Positions 17,597 to 26,552 of a stretch of DNA of 42,232 nucleotides are shown here, piece after piece. The translations under genes and the position numbers were made by a program. Each line of letters starts with the position of its first letter. Within the stretch, counting starts at the first letter, position 1. The notes under the pieces are model-generated. The model had not been told where the DNA came from. It worked only from the letters and a program-made list of their open reading frames with translations, and did not search any database. Source of the DNA: Novimethylophilus kurashikiensis (GTDB lineage: Bacteria > Pseudomonadota > Gammaproteobacteria > Burkholderiales > Methylophilaceae); NCBI RefSeq assembly GCF_003112435.1, contig NZ_BDOQ01000012.1, positions 1 through 42,232 on the forward strand. Reading direction: 5' to 3'.

Positions 17597-19044
17597 TCCG
17601 AGCCGTTTTTTCCTGGGGTCACTCTGTGGCGACGAACTTCATCAGGCGTTACTTCTTGTTGAGAGTTACCCCAATTACTGTAGACATATGTCAGAACATT
17701 AGCGATCTCTTCATCGCTCAGACTCCATGCCGGCATAACACCGTTGAATGTTTCGCCGTTGACAGTCAAGTTGCCTTGCAGGCCACCAGTGACCGTTTTT
17801 ATTGCTCGCACCTTATCGGCATTCAAGAAGTCTGATTTGGCCAGCGGAGGAAAGGCTTGTGGAACACCTAAGCCTGTCAGTTGATGGCATGCCGCGCAAT
17901 TGGTGTTGTAAACCACTTCACCAAGTTTGATGCGCTCTTGCTTTGTAGCTGCACTAGGTTGGGCGACTTTGGTCTGCTCCGCATTCCTCATACCAGTGCC
18001 TTCCGGAAGATAAACATCGTCGGTGATTTTTCCGGAATAAATCAGTTTCTCTTCATCACCGGAGACCTTAAGCTGAGCAAGCGCACCCTTGTTGAAGGCT
18101 CTTGTGAGCGAATGGTCTACGAGAATATAAGTGCCGGGCACGTGCGTCTTAAACTCAACGATCGCCGCACCACCCGCCGGGATGAAGGTCGTCTGCACGT
18201 TATGCGTGACAGTATTGGTATTCCCTTCTGGATAGACATTATCAAAAATTTCGCCGATCACATGGAATGAAGAAGTCAGATTTGGCCCCCCATCGCCCAC
18301 GAACAGTCGAATCGTTTCACCTTTTTTGGCCTGTAGTGCATTGTCCGCCACCAGAGAGCCTGCCGCGCCATTGAAAACGACATACTCAGGTTTCTCGTCG
18401 ATGGCTTTTACCATGCTGAATGGCTGAAGGCCCTGCTCACCATTTTTGCCTTGCGTGTAGAAATCCCCCTGCATAACATAGTACTCATGATCGACCTTCG
18501 GCAATCCTTCCTTGGGTTCAACCAGGATTAGACCGTACATCCCGTTGGCGACATGCATGGCTACAGGTGCCGTCGCACAGTGGTAGACATAAAGACCTGG
18601 GTTGAGGGCCTTGAAGGAAAAGTGAGAGCTATGGCCTGGAGCCGTCAGCGAGGCAGCTGCGCCTCCACCCGGACCAATGACCGCATGTAAATCGATGTTA
18701 TGCGGCATTTTATTGTCGGGATGGTTATTCAAGTGGAATTCCACCTGATCACCTTCCCGAATCCGGATAAATTTCCCGGGGACCTTGCCTCCAAACGTCC
18801 AGAAGGTGTACTGAACCCCATCTGCAAGTCTGCCCTCGACTTCTTTTACTTCAAGATTGACGATGACTTTGGTGGCGTGTTTTCGCGTAATGGGAGGCGG
18901 TACAGCAGGAGCATCTGTGAGGACAGCTGTTTCCTGTCCAATGATTTTTTCGCGAACATTCTTATCCTGACTGCCAATATCACAGTAGCCCGTATTAGCA
19001 GTTAAAAGGAGTCCAAGTGTTAAAAGAGCCTTAAACGTTTTCAT
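17593..19044 (-). CDS. nirK: Copper nitrite reductase with C-terminal cytochrome c domain
   Basis: NirK reduces nitrite to nitric oxide in the periplasm. After a signal peptide ([19 protein letters not shown]) two cupredoxin domains carry all copper ligands: [10 protein letters not shown] gives the type-1 and type-2 His pair, [17 protein letters not shown] the His/Cys/His/Met set, SSFHVIG and VDHSLTRAF the remaining His ligands. From about residue 370 a class-I cytochrome c follows, with NCAACH haem attachment and [13 protein letters not shown] providing the axial Met. At 483 residues it is the longer haem-fused type, where the haem domain delivers electrons directly. It leads the operon with nirV and SCO. 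Confidence 0.95.
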   Translation of the reverse strand: MKTFKALLTLGLLLTANTGYCDIGSQDKNVREKIIGQETAVLTDAPAVPPPITRKHATKVIVNLEVKEVEGRLADGVQYTFWTFGGKVPGKFIRIREGDQVEFHLNNHPDNKMPHNIDLHAVIGPGGGAAASLTAPGHSSHFSFKALNPGLYVYHCATAPVAMHVANGMYGLILVEPKEGLPKVDHEYYVMQGDFYTQGKNGEQGLQPFSMVKAIDEKPEYVVFNGAAGSLVADNALQAKKGETIRLFVGDGGPNLTSSFHVIGEIFDNVYPEGNTNTVTHNVQTTFIPAGGAAIVEFKTHVPGTYILVDHSLTRAFNKGALAQLKVSGDEEKLIYSGKITDDVYLPEGTGMRNAEQTKVAQPSAATKQERIKLGEVVYNTNCAACHQLTGLGVPQAFPPLAKSDFLNADKVRAIKTVTGGLQGNLTVNGETFNGVMPAWSLSDEEIANVLTYVYSNWGNSQQEVTPDEVRRHRVTPGKNGSE

Positions 19045-19098
19045 GATTGGCCTTTCTTAAATTCTGAGTCTATGTCCCCGCATCTTTATGTATCGGCA

Positions 19099-19115
19099 GT
19101 GCATTAATTCTGCAC
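19099..19115 (-). promoter_or_regulatory. Possible NsrR-like box upstream of nirK
   Basis: GTGCATTAATTCTGCAC is an imperfect 6-5-6 inverted repeat 55-71 bp upstream of the nirK start. It resembles the ATGYAT-N5-ATRCAT pattern bound by the NO sensor NsrR but departs from it at several positions. The rest of the 19045-19396 gap holds an FNR-like box (19348) and no gene I can support. Confidence 0.3.
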
Positions 19116-19347
19116 TATCCATGTTTTGATGAATTCCCTTGCTTGCGCCAAATTGTTTATGGATAGCGCATCTTCGGGTGCTGAAATGCATCAGCGAACA
19201 CGATGTTCATTCCGACCGCCATGACCGGTGACATCTGTAGAACGTACTGCCTCATCCCTCCTACCATGGTTCACATCCTCCGTCTTGTTGAACAAAAACT
19301 GTGATCCGAATTGGCGACCAGAATGTCTTTATTCTGAGGGGGTTTCC

Positions 19348-19361
19348 TTGACCCAGATCAA
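19348..19361 (+). promoter_or_regulatory. FNR/CRP-type box upstream of the c-di-GMP gene
   Basis: TTGACCCAGATCAA fits the FNR/DNR consensus TTGAT-N4-ATCAA with one change. Its centre, 19354.5, would put a class-II start near 19396, with TTAAAT at 19384-19389 as -10. This suggests oxygen- or NO-responsive expression of the gene that follows. Confidence 0.55.
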
Positions 19362-19396
19362 TTATTCGTACTATGGGTATAGGTTAAATTGGACCG

Positions 19397-22300
19397 ATGT
19401 ATCTGATTGTCAGAAAAACTCAAGATGCTCTGCTCCTACTCCTCAGACAGATATTCATGACTTTGAGCGCGCGAGGGATGCAAACCTTGCCGGACCGGCC
19501 GGCAGGTTATCTGATCTTGATGGTTGTACTCCCCCTGATTTACGCCCTATCGACCAAGGGAGTGATGAATCTGTTCATGGTGGATCACAAACTGCTTATC
19601 GTTTGGCCACCTTCGTGGTTATCCCTAGCCTTACTAATTTTGTTCGGAACACGAATATGGCCCGGGATCTTTCTCGCAACATTAACCGCCGACTTAATCC
19701 TTATCGACTCCCCTGCAGCAGCCATCTGCATGGCCATCGGAAACACAATGGGTGTTGTCCTAGGGATATCTTTGTTGGCCCGGATTCATCGCTTCAATCA
19801 TATGCTCGAGAATTTCCATGATTACTTATGGTTAGGTATCGCAGCAGCGGCAACAGGGGGAATGGACGCAGTTGTAAGCACCTCGGCACTTCATATAGCT
19901 GGATGGGTGTCAGGGGTGAACTTCATGCAGGAGTTGTTGCTATGGGCCGAACGCAACACATTGAGCATTATCCTCGCCACTCCCATCGTGTTGACCTGGC
20001 AACGCCTTCCCAAAGGCTGGCTCAAAAGAGACAGGATCACCGAAACTATCAGCTGTTTCGGCCTCGCGCTCCTGACTGGACAAATGGTATTTCTCGGTTG
20101 GCTTGCGGACCCACTGGGGGACTATGCCAAAGCCTTCCTGATGTTCGTATTTATTATCTGGGCCGCTGTTCGATTCGGACGCCACGGGGTATTCCTCGTC
20201 ATCGCATTCACCGGCCTGCAAGCCCTACTCGGCGCAAAAAATGGCATAGGTTTCTTTGGAGATGACATCGAACGAACCAATTTAACCAATTTATGGTTTT
20301 ACGTCATTGTCCTTACTGACGTCGGTTTGGCAGTCGATTTCGTGATGCATCAGTTGCGACGTTCCGAGCAGCGCGAACGTACCCGTAATCTGATTCTGGA
20401 GCTCATCGCTCGTAATACGCCACTCAAGAATGTGCTACAAACCATCGTAGATAGTGTGGAGAAAGAAAACGACGGTTTACTCTGCTGCATTATGGTGAAT
20501 GACAATAGCGGCAAACATGTTTTTATCGGCAACATCTATAGCCTAGAAGAATGCAACTGCCCCGCGGCCCAGAATGCAAGAATCAAGATGCAAATTCCCG
20601 CGGTTGTTGCTGACCAACAAACTGTACTAGATACCTGGTGGTTCCTTTTTCAATATCCATCTTCCGACACAGTCGATCCTAGCACTCCGGTTTCGTGTCG
20701 AATCGAGCAGATACGAAGCCAAAACAACCAACCCATCGGAGCGGCGGTGCTTTACCGACGGAACAATCTCCCTCAGTCTGATGAAGACTTACGACTGATC
20801 GCTCAAATCGCCAATCTCACCAGTATCGCTATTGATCAGAAACGGAATAACGAAGAATTACAACTGGCACTCATGGTGTATCAAAACAGCAGCGAAGCGA
20901 TGATCGTAACCGATCACAATGCGATCATCCTTACCGTCAATCCTGCCTTTACCAGGCTTACTGGATACACCTATGAGGAGATCATAGGAAAAAACCCTCA
21001 CATTCTCAGCTCCGGTTACCACGATAGAGATTTTTATCAATCTATGTGGGAATCGCTTCACAATGATAAACAGTGGCAGGGTGAGATATGGAATCGCCGC
21101 AAGTCCGGCGAGCTGTATCTGGAATGGCTAACTATAACTAGCATCTGTAGTAAAAGTGGAGCAGACCGATATGTAGCGCTGTTTTCTGATATCACCCAAA
21201 AAAAGGCATCAGAGGAACTCATCTGGAATCAAGCCAATTTCGATCAACTTACCGGGTTACCCAATCGAAGCATGCTATTGGATCGCCTACAGTTGAGCAT
21301 CCAGAAATCACAAAATTCTGGCAATCCCCTGGCATTAATGTTTATAGATCTAGACCGCTTTAAGGAAGTCAACGATACATTGGGGCATAGCATGGGCGAT
21401 CTTCTGATCAAGGAGGCCGCTCAACGACTATCGGCATGTATACGAGAGTCAGACATGCTTGCTCGTTGGGGTGGGGATGAGTTTGTCATCGTGCTCGAAT
21501 CCATGGAGCCTAACTATGCCCAAAGGGTCTCCCAAACCATTCTGCAAAATATCTCGCAACCGTTCCAGTTAGGTTCTGACTATGCTTACGTTTCAGCGAG
21601 TATCGGTATAAGTTTCTATCCGAACGATGCTGTTGATATTGACGACTTGCTTAAAGCCGCAGACCAAGCCATGTATGCAACAAAGAATGGAGGTCGAAAT
21701 GGATTTAGCTATTTCACAGCAGCCATGCAGGAAGTCGCAAAGATCCGCATGCGGCTCACCAACGACTTGCACAATGCGCTGGCAGGAAAGCAATTCGAAG
21801 TTTATTACCAACCTATTGTTGAATTAGCGACTGGCAAGATCGCAAAAGCTGAAGCGCTCATTCGTTGGAACCATCCAGTGGCAGGGCTAATCAGCCCTGC
21901 CAATTTCATTCCGATTGCAGAAGAAACTGGACTGATATGCGGCATAGGTGATTGGGTGTTTCAAAATGTTGTGCAGCAATTAGCTGCATGGCGAGACGAT
22001 GGAAAATCGGAAGTCCAAATCAGCATCAATAAGTCGCCAATTCAGTTCCAGAATGGCACGAAAGATCACTCCGATTGGCATGCCCAGTTATCCGCTTTGG
22101 GGTTGCCGGGAGAAAGTGTGGTCATAGAAATCACGGAAAGCGTGCTGTTGGAAAACAGCGAAAAGGTCAGGTCCCAGCTATCGAAGTTATATTTGGGAGG
22201 CATGCGTATCTCACTGGATGATTTTGGGACCGGTTACTCATCATTGGCTTATCTGCAGAAATTCGATATTGATTTCCTGAAGATCGATCAAAGCTTCGTA

Positions 22301-22516
22301 AGTAATTTGACCCACACCTCGAACAATCTCGCACTTTGCGAAGCCATCATAGTCTTAGCGCATCGACTGGGCATCAAAGTTATTGCCGAAGGGGTTGAAA
22401 CTGAAGAGCAACATGTTCTGCTCAAGCAAGCCGGATGCGATTATGGTCAGGGGTACCTATTCTCGAAGCCCCTACCCGCCGTCGAATTCGGACGGTTACT
22501 TCACGCGACCTCGTAG
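19397..22516 (+). CDS. MASE1-GAF-PAS-GGDEF-EAL cyclic-di-GMP enzyme
   Basis: A membrane c-di-GMP turnover protein of up to 1039 residues. An N-terminal MASE1 sensor with several helices (~40-320, e.g. VWPPSWLSLALLILFG) precedes a GAF-like region (~330-470) and a PAS domain (~480-600, ILTVNPAFTRLTGYTYEEI). The GGDEF domain has the intact motif ARWGGDEFVIVL near 693. The EAL domain reads AEALIRWNHP near 818, with ITESVLLE, DDFGTGYSSL, FLKIDQSFV and IAEGVETEEQ all present, so both cyclase and phosphodiesterase sites look active. The start is uncertain: ATG 19397, 19457 or 19478, none with a strong ribosome site. Its 3' end overlaps the convergent DGC gene by 21 bp. Confidence 0.9.
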   Translation: MYLIVRKTQDALLLLLRQIFMTLSARGMQTLPDRPAGYLILMVVLPLIYALSTKGVMNLFMVDHKLLIVWPPSWLSLALLILFGTRIWPGIFLATLTADLILIDSPAAAICMAIGNTMGVVLGISLLARIHRFNHMLENFHDYLWLGIAAAATGGMDAVVSTSALHIAGWVSGVNFMQELLLWAERNTLSIILATPIVLTWQRLPKGWLKRDRITETISCFGLALLTGQMVFLGWLADPLGDYAKAFLMFVFIIWAAVRFGRHGVFLVIAFTGLQALLGAKNGIGFFGDDIERTNLTNLWFYVIVLTDVGLAVDFVMHQLRRSEQRERTRNLILELIARNTPLKNVLQTIVDSVEKENDGLLCCIMVNDNSGKHVFIGNIYSLEECNCPAAQNARIKMQIPAVVADQQTVLDTWWFLFQYPSSDTVDPSTPVSCRIEQIRSQNNQPIGAAVLYRRNNLPQSDEDLRLIAQIANLTSIAIDQKRNNEELQLALMVYQNSSEAMIVTDHNAIILTVNPAFTRLTGYTYEEIIGKNPHILSSGYHDRDFYQSMWESLHNDKQWQGEIWNRRKSGELYLEWLTITSICSKSGADRYVALFSDITQKKASEELIWNQANFDQLTGLPNRSMLLDRLQLSIQKSQNSGNPLALMFIDLDRFKEVNDTLGHSMGDLLIKEAAQRLSACIRESDMLARWGGDEFVIVLESMEPNYAQRVSQTILQNISQPFQLGSDYAYVSASIGISFYPNDAVDIDDLLKAADQAMYATKNGGRNGFSYFTAAMQEVAKIRMRLTNDLHNALAGKQFEVYYQPIVELATGKIAKAEALIRWNHPVAGLISPANFIPIAEETGLICGIGDWVFQNVVQQLAAWRDDGKSEVQISINKSPIQFQNGTKDHSDWHAQLSALGLPGESVVIEITESVLLENSEKVRSQLSKLYLGGMRISLDDFGTGYSSLAYLQKFDIDFLKIDQSFVSNLTHTSNNLALCEAIIVLAHRLGIKVIAEGVETEEQHVLLKQAGCDYGQGYLFSKPLPAVEFGRLLHATS

Positions 22517-22882
22517 CTTTCGCGCCTGCTCAGCCACCTTATTTGCAAGTTCATCCGCTTGTTTCTGGTCGATATCAGTGTGATAGCGTTTTCTCACCCC
22601 TTGCTCGTTTAATAGCCAATGAAAATTAGCAGAAACCCCTCGTTGCTGAAGGCAATGCACGACGCATGCTAGCGGGCAGCCATCCAGAGCAATGATGGGC
22701 CTTCCCGAACGTGCAATGTCGACCAGATGCGGAACATTACCACCCACGCCAGAAATACAGGACATCTCAGCCTCGCCTTCACGGTCGAGCTTTAGTGCGA
22801 TGTAATTAGCGGTCTGCGCAGCACTTGAACATCCCGAGCACGAGTAGACGATGGGTAAATCCTTGTAGTCTTGTCGCTTCAT
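22496..22882 (-). CDS. DGC-domain putative zinc-binding protein
   Basis: A 128-residue cysteine-rich protein of the DGC family. Cysteines occur in YSCSGCS (Cys15, Cys18), MSCISGVGG (Cys42) and DGCPLACVVHC (Cys69, Cys73, Cys77), the family's hallmark block. Function is not established; metal binding is the standing prediction. It starts at ATG 22882, overlapping the ubiT stop by ATGA, so it is the last gene of the leftward ubiU-ubiV-ubiT operon. That context hints at a link with anaerobic redox or Fe-S chemistry. Confidence 0.8.
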   Translation of the reverse strand: MKRQDYKDLPIVYSCSGCSSAAQTANYIALKLDREGEAEMSCISGVGGNVPHLVDIARSGRPIIALDGCPLACVVHCLQQRGVSANFHWLLNEQGVRKRYHTDIDQKQADELANKVAEQARKLRGRVK

Positions 22883-23334
22883 ATGGAGGGAGCGAAGCGT
22901 TGACTGAGACGTTTGAGGATATGGGTAGGGCTAATTTCGAATTGGGGCAAATCGAGGGCGTCCAAGGTATTCTTGGCGACGAGCCCCAGCTCGGTATCAC
23001 CTTCTACTAAAAGCCGACGGCTAAAGAATAATGCATCTGGATCTTCTCGCCGGGAGGCCAGAAAATAAAAGTCTTCCGTAGAGGCACTGAAGACGAGATC
23101 CGGAATGCTGCCGGAGGCCTCTCGAAAACCTTTCGGCCCTAGCGTAAAAGCCAAGTGCAACCCCGTATCCAGTACATGGATGGAAATATTCTTGCCGTAG
23201 AGCGGTGCAAAGCGGCCATTCCGAACCGCATCGTCCAATCCGATATTCAGCATGCGGGCGAACAAAAAGGATGGCGGCCAGATCGGAAGACGCGAGACAA
23301 CTGTTTTTAACGATTTTGGAAACGTGAACGTCAT
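22879..23334 (-). CDS. ubiT: Anaerobic ubiquinone biosynthesis accessory factor UbiT (SCP2 domain)
   Basis: The product (151 residues) is a small SCP2-type lipid-binding protein: LARMLNIGLDDAV-like helix near 25-38, then the beta-rich part with ISIHVLDTGLHLAFTLG, PDLVFSASTEDFYFLASRRE and LVEGDTELGLVAKNTLDALD. In the oxygen-independent pathway UbiT is thought to carry ubiquinone precursors while UbiU/UbiV hydroxylate the ring. It follows ubiV after 8 bp behind AGGAAAACTT, the family's usual company. Confidence 0.88.
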   Translation of the reverse strand: MTFTFPKSLKTVVSRLPIWPPSFLFARMLNIGLDDAVRNGRFAPLYGKNISIHVLDTGLHLAFTLGPKGFREASGSIPDLVFSASTEDFYFLASRREDPDALFFSRRLLVEGDTELGLVAKNTLDALDLPQFEISPTHILKRLSQRFAPSI

Positions 23335-23342
23335 AAGTTTTC

Positions 23343-24236
23343 CTATTCCATGAAAGAGGCAAGATCAGCGGAAGCCAGCATTCCTGCAGCACCATGCCAG
23401 TAGCCATCACAAGCTTGAGCCGGCAGCAAGGAGGAGAGTTTGGACGTAGCTGACACATCTCCTTCCAGCGCTGCCTGAAACAGTGTCACCACTTCTCCTG
23501 TTTGCAGGGGCTGCGGACTAATACGCAGCACATCCCCCATCCCTCGCATGCTTTGAACCTCAGCCAGGAGGCTGTATACGTGTGACGACTGCGTCTGCGT
23601 GCCATTAAGCGCAAGGAAAGGCTTTCCTTCACGCGTATCCAGGTCTAGCCCATAGGGGTGTTCCAAGCAACGAAACTGACATTCATCTTTGGACTTATTG
23701 TAATGCCGGGCAGTGAAACAACGCGCCGAATGCGCCAATGGCATGCGGCCATAAACGAAGATTTCAGTTTCCATGTTGGCTGGTTTATGGGCCAATAGAT
23801 CGGCAAGTTTGCCCCGCGACATCTCTAGCGGGATTACCCAGCGGCAAGCTCCCAATTCAGCGAGGATATCGAGCGTACTCGGGTTGTAGACATTCAGCTG
23901 GGAGCCGGCAACAAACGGCATTCCCGATAGTCTATGTACCGCCCCCATATCGTTCGCTTCGACCAGAAATTCGCCATTTTCTGCAAGCCGACGCATGGTC
24001 TTCAAGTCGGACTCCGACTCGATAAGCGTCAACGTTGAAAGAACTACTTGTTTGCCCGCATCGCGGAGCTCGGCAGCGATTCGAAGCCAATCATCGGTGC
24101 GTAAATTGTGCCGACGGGAACAAACCGTTTCGCCAAGATAGACGACATCTACCGGCCACGTTGCTGCCTGAAGATAAAAATTCATCATGGCGTCGCGTTG
24201 CCAATAGTAAAGAACTGGTCCCAATGATAATTTCAT
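23343..24236 (-). CDS. ubiV: Oxygen-independent ubiquinone hydroxylation protein UbiV (U32 family)
   Basis: UbiV (297 residues from ATG 24236) is a U32-family [4Fe-4S] protein that works with UbiU in ring hydroxylation without O2. The start MKLSLGPVLYYWQ puts the first cluster Cys at position 39 (GETVCSRRH), the number known for the E. coli protein. The other three ligands lie in SARCFTARHYNKSKDECQFRC. An earlier ATG at 24242 overlaps the ubiU stop; I prefer 24236 because GGA lies seven bases upstream and the N-terminus matches the family. Confidence 0.92.
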   Translation of the reverse strand: MKLSLGPVLYYWQRDAMMNFYLQAATWPVDVVYLGETVCSRRHNLRTDDWLRIAAELRDAGKQVVLSTLTLIESESDLKTMRRLAENGEFLVEANDMGAVHRLSGMPFVAGSQLNVYNPSTLDILAELGACRWVIPLEMSRGKLADLLAHKPANMETEIFVYGRMPLAHSARCFTARHYNKSKDECQFRCLEHPYGLDLDTREGKPFLALNGTQTQSSHVYSLLAEVQSMRGMGDVLRISPQPLQTGEVVTLFQAALEGDVSATSKLSSLLPAQACDGYWHGAAGMLASADLASFME

Positions 24237-24238
24237 GT

Positions 24239-25240
24239 TCATTTCCATGGCCGATGGTAAGCGCCCAACGTGTGTTGTTGTCCTTCTGAAAGATTACCGA
24301 GTGTGGCACTCCATGTGGGGTGGACGGAGTAACGATCGCTGTTCTTTAGTGCTGCATCGATGGCCGCACGCCACACTCTTGTGACATGCTCGACGTACGC
24401 CGGGCTGCGCTGACGACCTTCAATTTTGACGGCTGAGATCCCCATGCGAAGTATCTCGGGTAGCAACTCAAGCGTATTGAGGCTGGTAGGTTCCTCAAGA
24501 GCGTAATACGTTTCGTCGTGGACCTCGAAGCGTCCCTTGCACAGCGTGGGATACCCTGCCTTTTCCTGGGGGCCGTAGCGATCAAGCAACACGCCATTCA
24601 AGCGTGATTCAAGCCCCGTTGCGGTTTGTTCCCAGCGCACCGCCTTGGCTGGAGAACACACCCCCGCTGTATTGGGAGACTCACCGGTGGCATAAGAGGA
24701 AAGAATGCAACGGCCCTCGACCATGACGCATAACCCTCCGAAACCAAACAATTCAATTTCAACAGGCGTATTGGCAACCAGCTTTTCCACTTGCGCCAGC
24801 GAAAGAACCCGTGGTAACACCGCACGCTGGATACCAAAGTGTGCGTGATAGAAATTGATGGCCTCGTAGTTGGTCGCAGAGCCTTGTACCGAGAGATGCA
24901 ATCTCAATTGAGGATGCACCCGATTGGCGTAACGCATGAGCCCAGGGTCGGCGAGAATCACGGCATCTGCGCCGATATCTGCCGCCATATCGAGCGACTT
25001 CTGCCATTCAAAACACGCAGCTGTTTGCGGAAAGGTATTGAGCGCGACAAGTACTTTCCTACCCTTGGCATGGGCATATCGCACGCCTTCCTCGGCGGAA
25101 CCTCGCTCGAAGTTGAGACCGGGAAATGCACGTGCATTGGTGCTATCGCGAAAGCCGATATAGACGCAATCTGCGCCGTGGTCCACCGCGAGCTTGAGCG
25201 CGGGTAGATTGCCCGCGGGGCAAACGAGTTCAAGCGACAT
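24239..25240 (-). CDS. ubiU: Oxygen-independent ubiquinone hydroxylation protein UbiU (U32 family)
   Basis: UbiU (333 residues) is the partner of UbiV. It shows the U32 opening LELVCPAGNLPALKLAVDHG, DCVYIGFRDSTNARAFPG, and the four-Cys cluster set: FGGLCVMVEGRC, NTAGVCSPA and PTLCKGR. The peptidase-like signature EGRCILSSY is also present. The ATG at 25240 (GAGAGG upstream) lies inside the end of the radical SAM gene, overlapping by 11 bp, and its stop abuts ubiV. Together with the FNR box at 26244 this is an anaerobically induced quinone operon, fitting nitrate respiration. Confidence 0.93.
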   Translation of the reverse strand: MSLELVCPAGNLPALKLAVDHGADCVYIGFRDSTNARAFPGLNFERGSAEEGVRYAHAKGRKVLVALNTFPQTAACFEWQKSLDMAADIGADAVILADPGLMRYANRVHPQLRLHLSVQGSATNYEAINFYHAHFGIQRAVLPRVLSLAQVEKLVANTPVEIELFGFGGLCVMVEGRCILSSYATGESPNTAGVCSPAKAVRWEQTATGLESRLNGVLLDRYGPQEKAGYPTLCKGRFEVHDETYYALEEPTSLNTLELLPEILRMGISAVKIEGRQRSPAYVEHVTRVWRAAIDAALKNSDRYSVHPTWSATLGNLSEGQQHTLGAYHRPWK

Positions 25241-26186
25241 CTTTGATTTCCTCTCTTTGATACGGGATACCCGCTCGATTGCCTTGGCGTGCACCGCGAC
25301 GCCTCAGTTCCTGTTCGATGCCGTTAAGGACGTTCCATTTTTCCGAACACCATGATGGTGCCAGCAAGATGTCGGGCGATGCCGTAGCGGTAACACGGTG
25401 AAAAACGATATGTGGCGGCGTGCGCTCGATCAGATCTGCAGCGATTTGCAAATAATCCACTTTGGAAAGCGGCTGATACCCGCCCTGACGCCATTGGTGC
25501 GCGAGGACGGTCTGCTTGACCACATGCAATGGATGCAACTTGAGCCCATCCGTGCCTATTTCGAGCACAACATCGAGGCTGGTATGCCAATGTTCGTCGC
25601 TTTCACCGGGCAGACCTACAATCAGGTGCGTGCACAACGGAATGCCAAGGCGACGCGCCGCAATTGCGGTTTGACGGTATTCGGCAAGCGTATGGCCGCG
25701 ATTAACACGGACCAGCGTATGGTCGAAAGCAGATTGCAAACCAAGCTCAAGACATATCTCCATGCCCTGGCGTCGAAACCCCGCAAGCAACTCCAGCACG
25801 TCTTCAGAGACGCAGTCAGGCCGCGTTCCTACCGAAATCCCAATGACTCCGGGTTGAGCGAGCGCCAAGCGGTACATCGACTCGAGCGCCTCGATATCAT
25901 CATAGGTATTGGTGTAAGCCTGAAAATAAGCGATGAAACGCTTGGCGCCTGTGCGGCGCGCAATTACTTCGCGCGCTTTCTTTATTTGGGCGACGATATC
26001 CGATTGCTGCTTGCCTGCCGTAGGGCTGAAAGAAGCATTGTTGCAGAACGTACAGCCGCCCCACCCTTTTGTGCCGTCAATGTTTGGGCAGGTAAAACCC
26101 GCATCCAACGCGATCTTGTGTACGCGCTCGCCATAGCGATGCAAGAGATATTGCCCATAGGTATTCACCCTTTCGGAAAGAACCAT
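25230..26186 (-). CDS. TIGR01212/YhcC-family radical SAM protein
   Basis: A 318-residue radical SAM protein of the YhcC type. The cluster motif is CPNIDGTKGWGGCTFCNN (~30-47), a longer spacing than classical CxxxCxxC but standard for this family. AYFQAYTNTYDD, GISVGTRPDC, ELGLQSAFDHTLVRVNRGH and THLIVGLPGE follow. The reaction is not established. I use ATG 26186, behind GGGGA, rather than TTG 26204. As first gene of the operon it is transcribed with ubiUVT from the FNR-dependent promoter at 26209-26257. Confidence 0.88.
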   Translation of the reverse strand: MVLSERVNTYGQYLLHRYGERVHKIALDAGFTCPNIDGTKGWGGCTFCNNASFSPTAGKQQSDIVAQIKKAREVIARRTGAKRFIAYFQAYTNTYDDIEALESMYRLALAQPGVIGISVGTRPDCVSEDVLELLAGFRRQGMEICLELGLQSAFDHTLVRVNRGHTLAEYRQTAIAARRLGIPLCTHLIVGLPGESDEHWHTSLDVVLEIGTDGLKLHPLHVVKQTVLAHQWRQGGYQPLSKVDYLQIAADLIERTPPHIVFHRVTATASPDILLAPSWCSEKWNVLNGIEQELRRRGARQGNRAGIPYQREEIKDVA

Positions 26187-26215
26187 GCCCTTCCCCCAGA
26201 CCAAAATAAAGCTCT

Positions 26216-26257
26216 TGTATACGCGCCGCTATTCCCCTATTCCTTGATCAAGATCAA
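26216..26257 (-). promoter_or_regulatory. Class-II FNR promoter of the radical SAM-ubiUVT operon
   Basis: TTGATCAAGATCAA at 26244-26257 is a perfect FNR box. On the minus strand TATACA (26221-26216) is a good -10, giving a start near 26209. The box centre (26250.5) is then 41.5 bp upstream, the exact spacing of FNR-activated class-II promoters. Confidence 0.8.
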
Positions 26258-26400
26258 GAAACTGCCTCTCGCCAAAAAATCATGATTCCACGTATATCTG
26301 AATCCGAATATTCAGTATTTGCAAATCAATAAATCTCGACTGCCCCGAATGGCTGAGCAAGAGGATAGTTGCAACCGCGGATCCGGCTTACAGGGTTCGC

Positions 26401-26436
26401 CCGCCGACACGTCAATACCCCATGGCGTGCCGGCGG
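26401..26436. promoter_or_regulatory. GC-rich hairpin in the pqqA leader
   Basis: CCGCCGACACG and CGTGCCGGCGG form an 11-bp stem with one mismatch around a 14-base loop. It ends 30 bp before the pqqA ATG and is followed by TTCTCTTAATC. It may be a leader structure, attenuator or protein-binding site. No promoter for pqqA is obvious in the remaining gap; TGAATCCGAATATTCA near 26290-26305 is a second, weaker dyad. Confidence 0.35.
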
Positions 26437-26466
26437 TTCTCTTAATCAATCTTGAAGGAGAGCAAC

Positions 26467-26541
26467 ATGCAATGGCTTGAACCCAACTACTGCGACGTAC
26501 GTCTTGGCTTCGAGGTCACCGCCTACGTCTATGTACGCTAG
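26467..26541 (+). CDS. pqqA: PqqA-like peptide precursor (24 residues)
   Basis: The 24-codon gene encodes a PqqA-type substrate peptide. The conserved core RLGFEVTAY is at 12-20, with Glu16 and Tyr20 in the EVTxY arrangement that PqqE cross-links during pyrroloquinoline quinone synthesis. A second Tyr (22) and a Cys (9) also lie in this short peptide. The length matches Klebsiella PqqA (23 residues). AAGGAG with six-base spacing gives strong translation. It is followed by a stable hairpin and by pqqD and pqqE. Too short for gene finders, but I regard it as secure from the motif and context. Confidence 0.9.
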   Translation: MQWLEPNYCDVRLGFEVTAYVYVR

Positions 26542-26552
26542 TCGTTAGCTAA

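Noticed and set aside
19228-19821. 197-codon plus-strand frame at the start of the GGDEF-EAL gene
   Set aside because: It overlaps the MASE1 part in another frame and shows no domain; the MASE1 frame has clear membrane segments.
25398-26285. 295-codon plus-strand frame opposite the radical SAM and ubi promoter region
   Set aside because: It is antisense to a clear YhcC-type gene, has no family motif and runs through the FNR box; a shadow frame.
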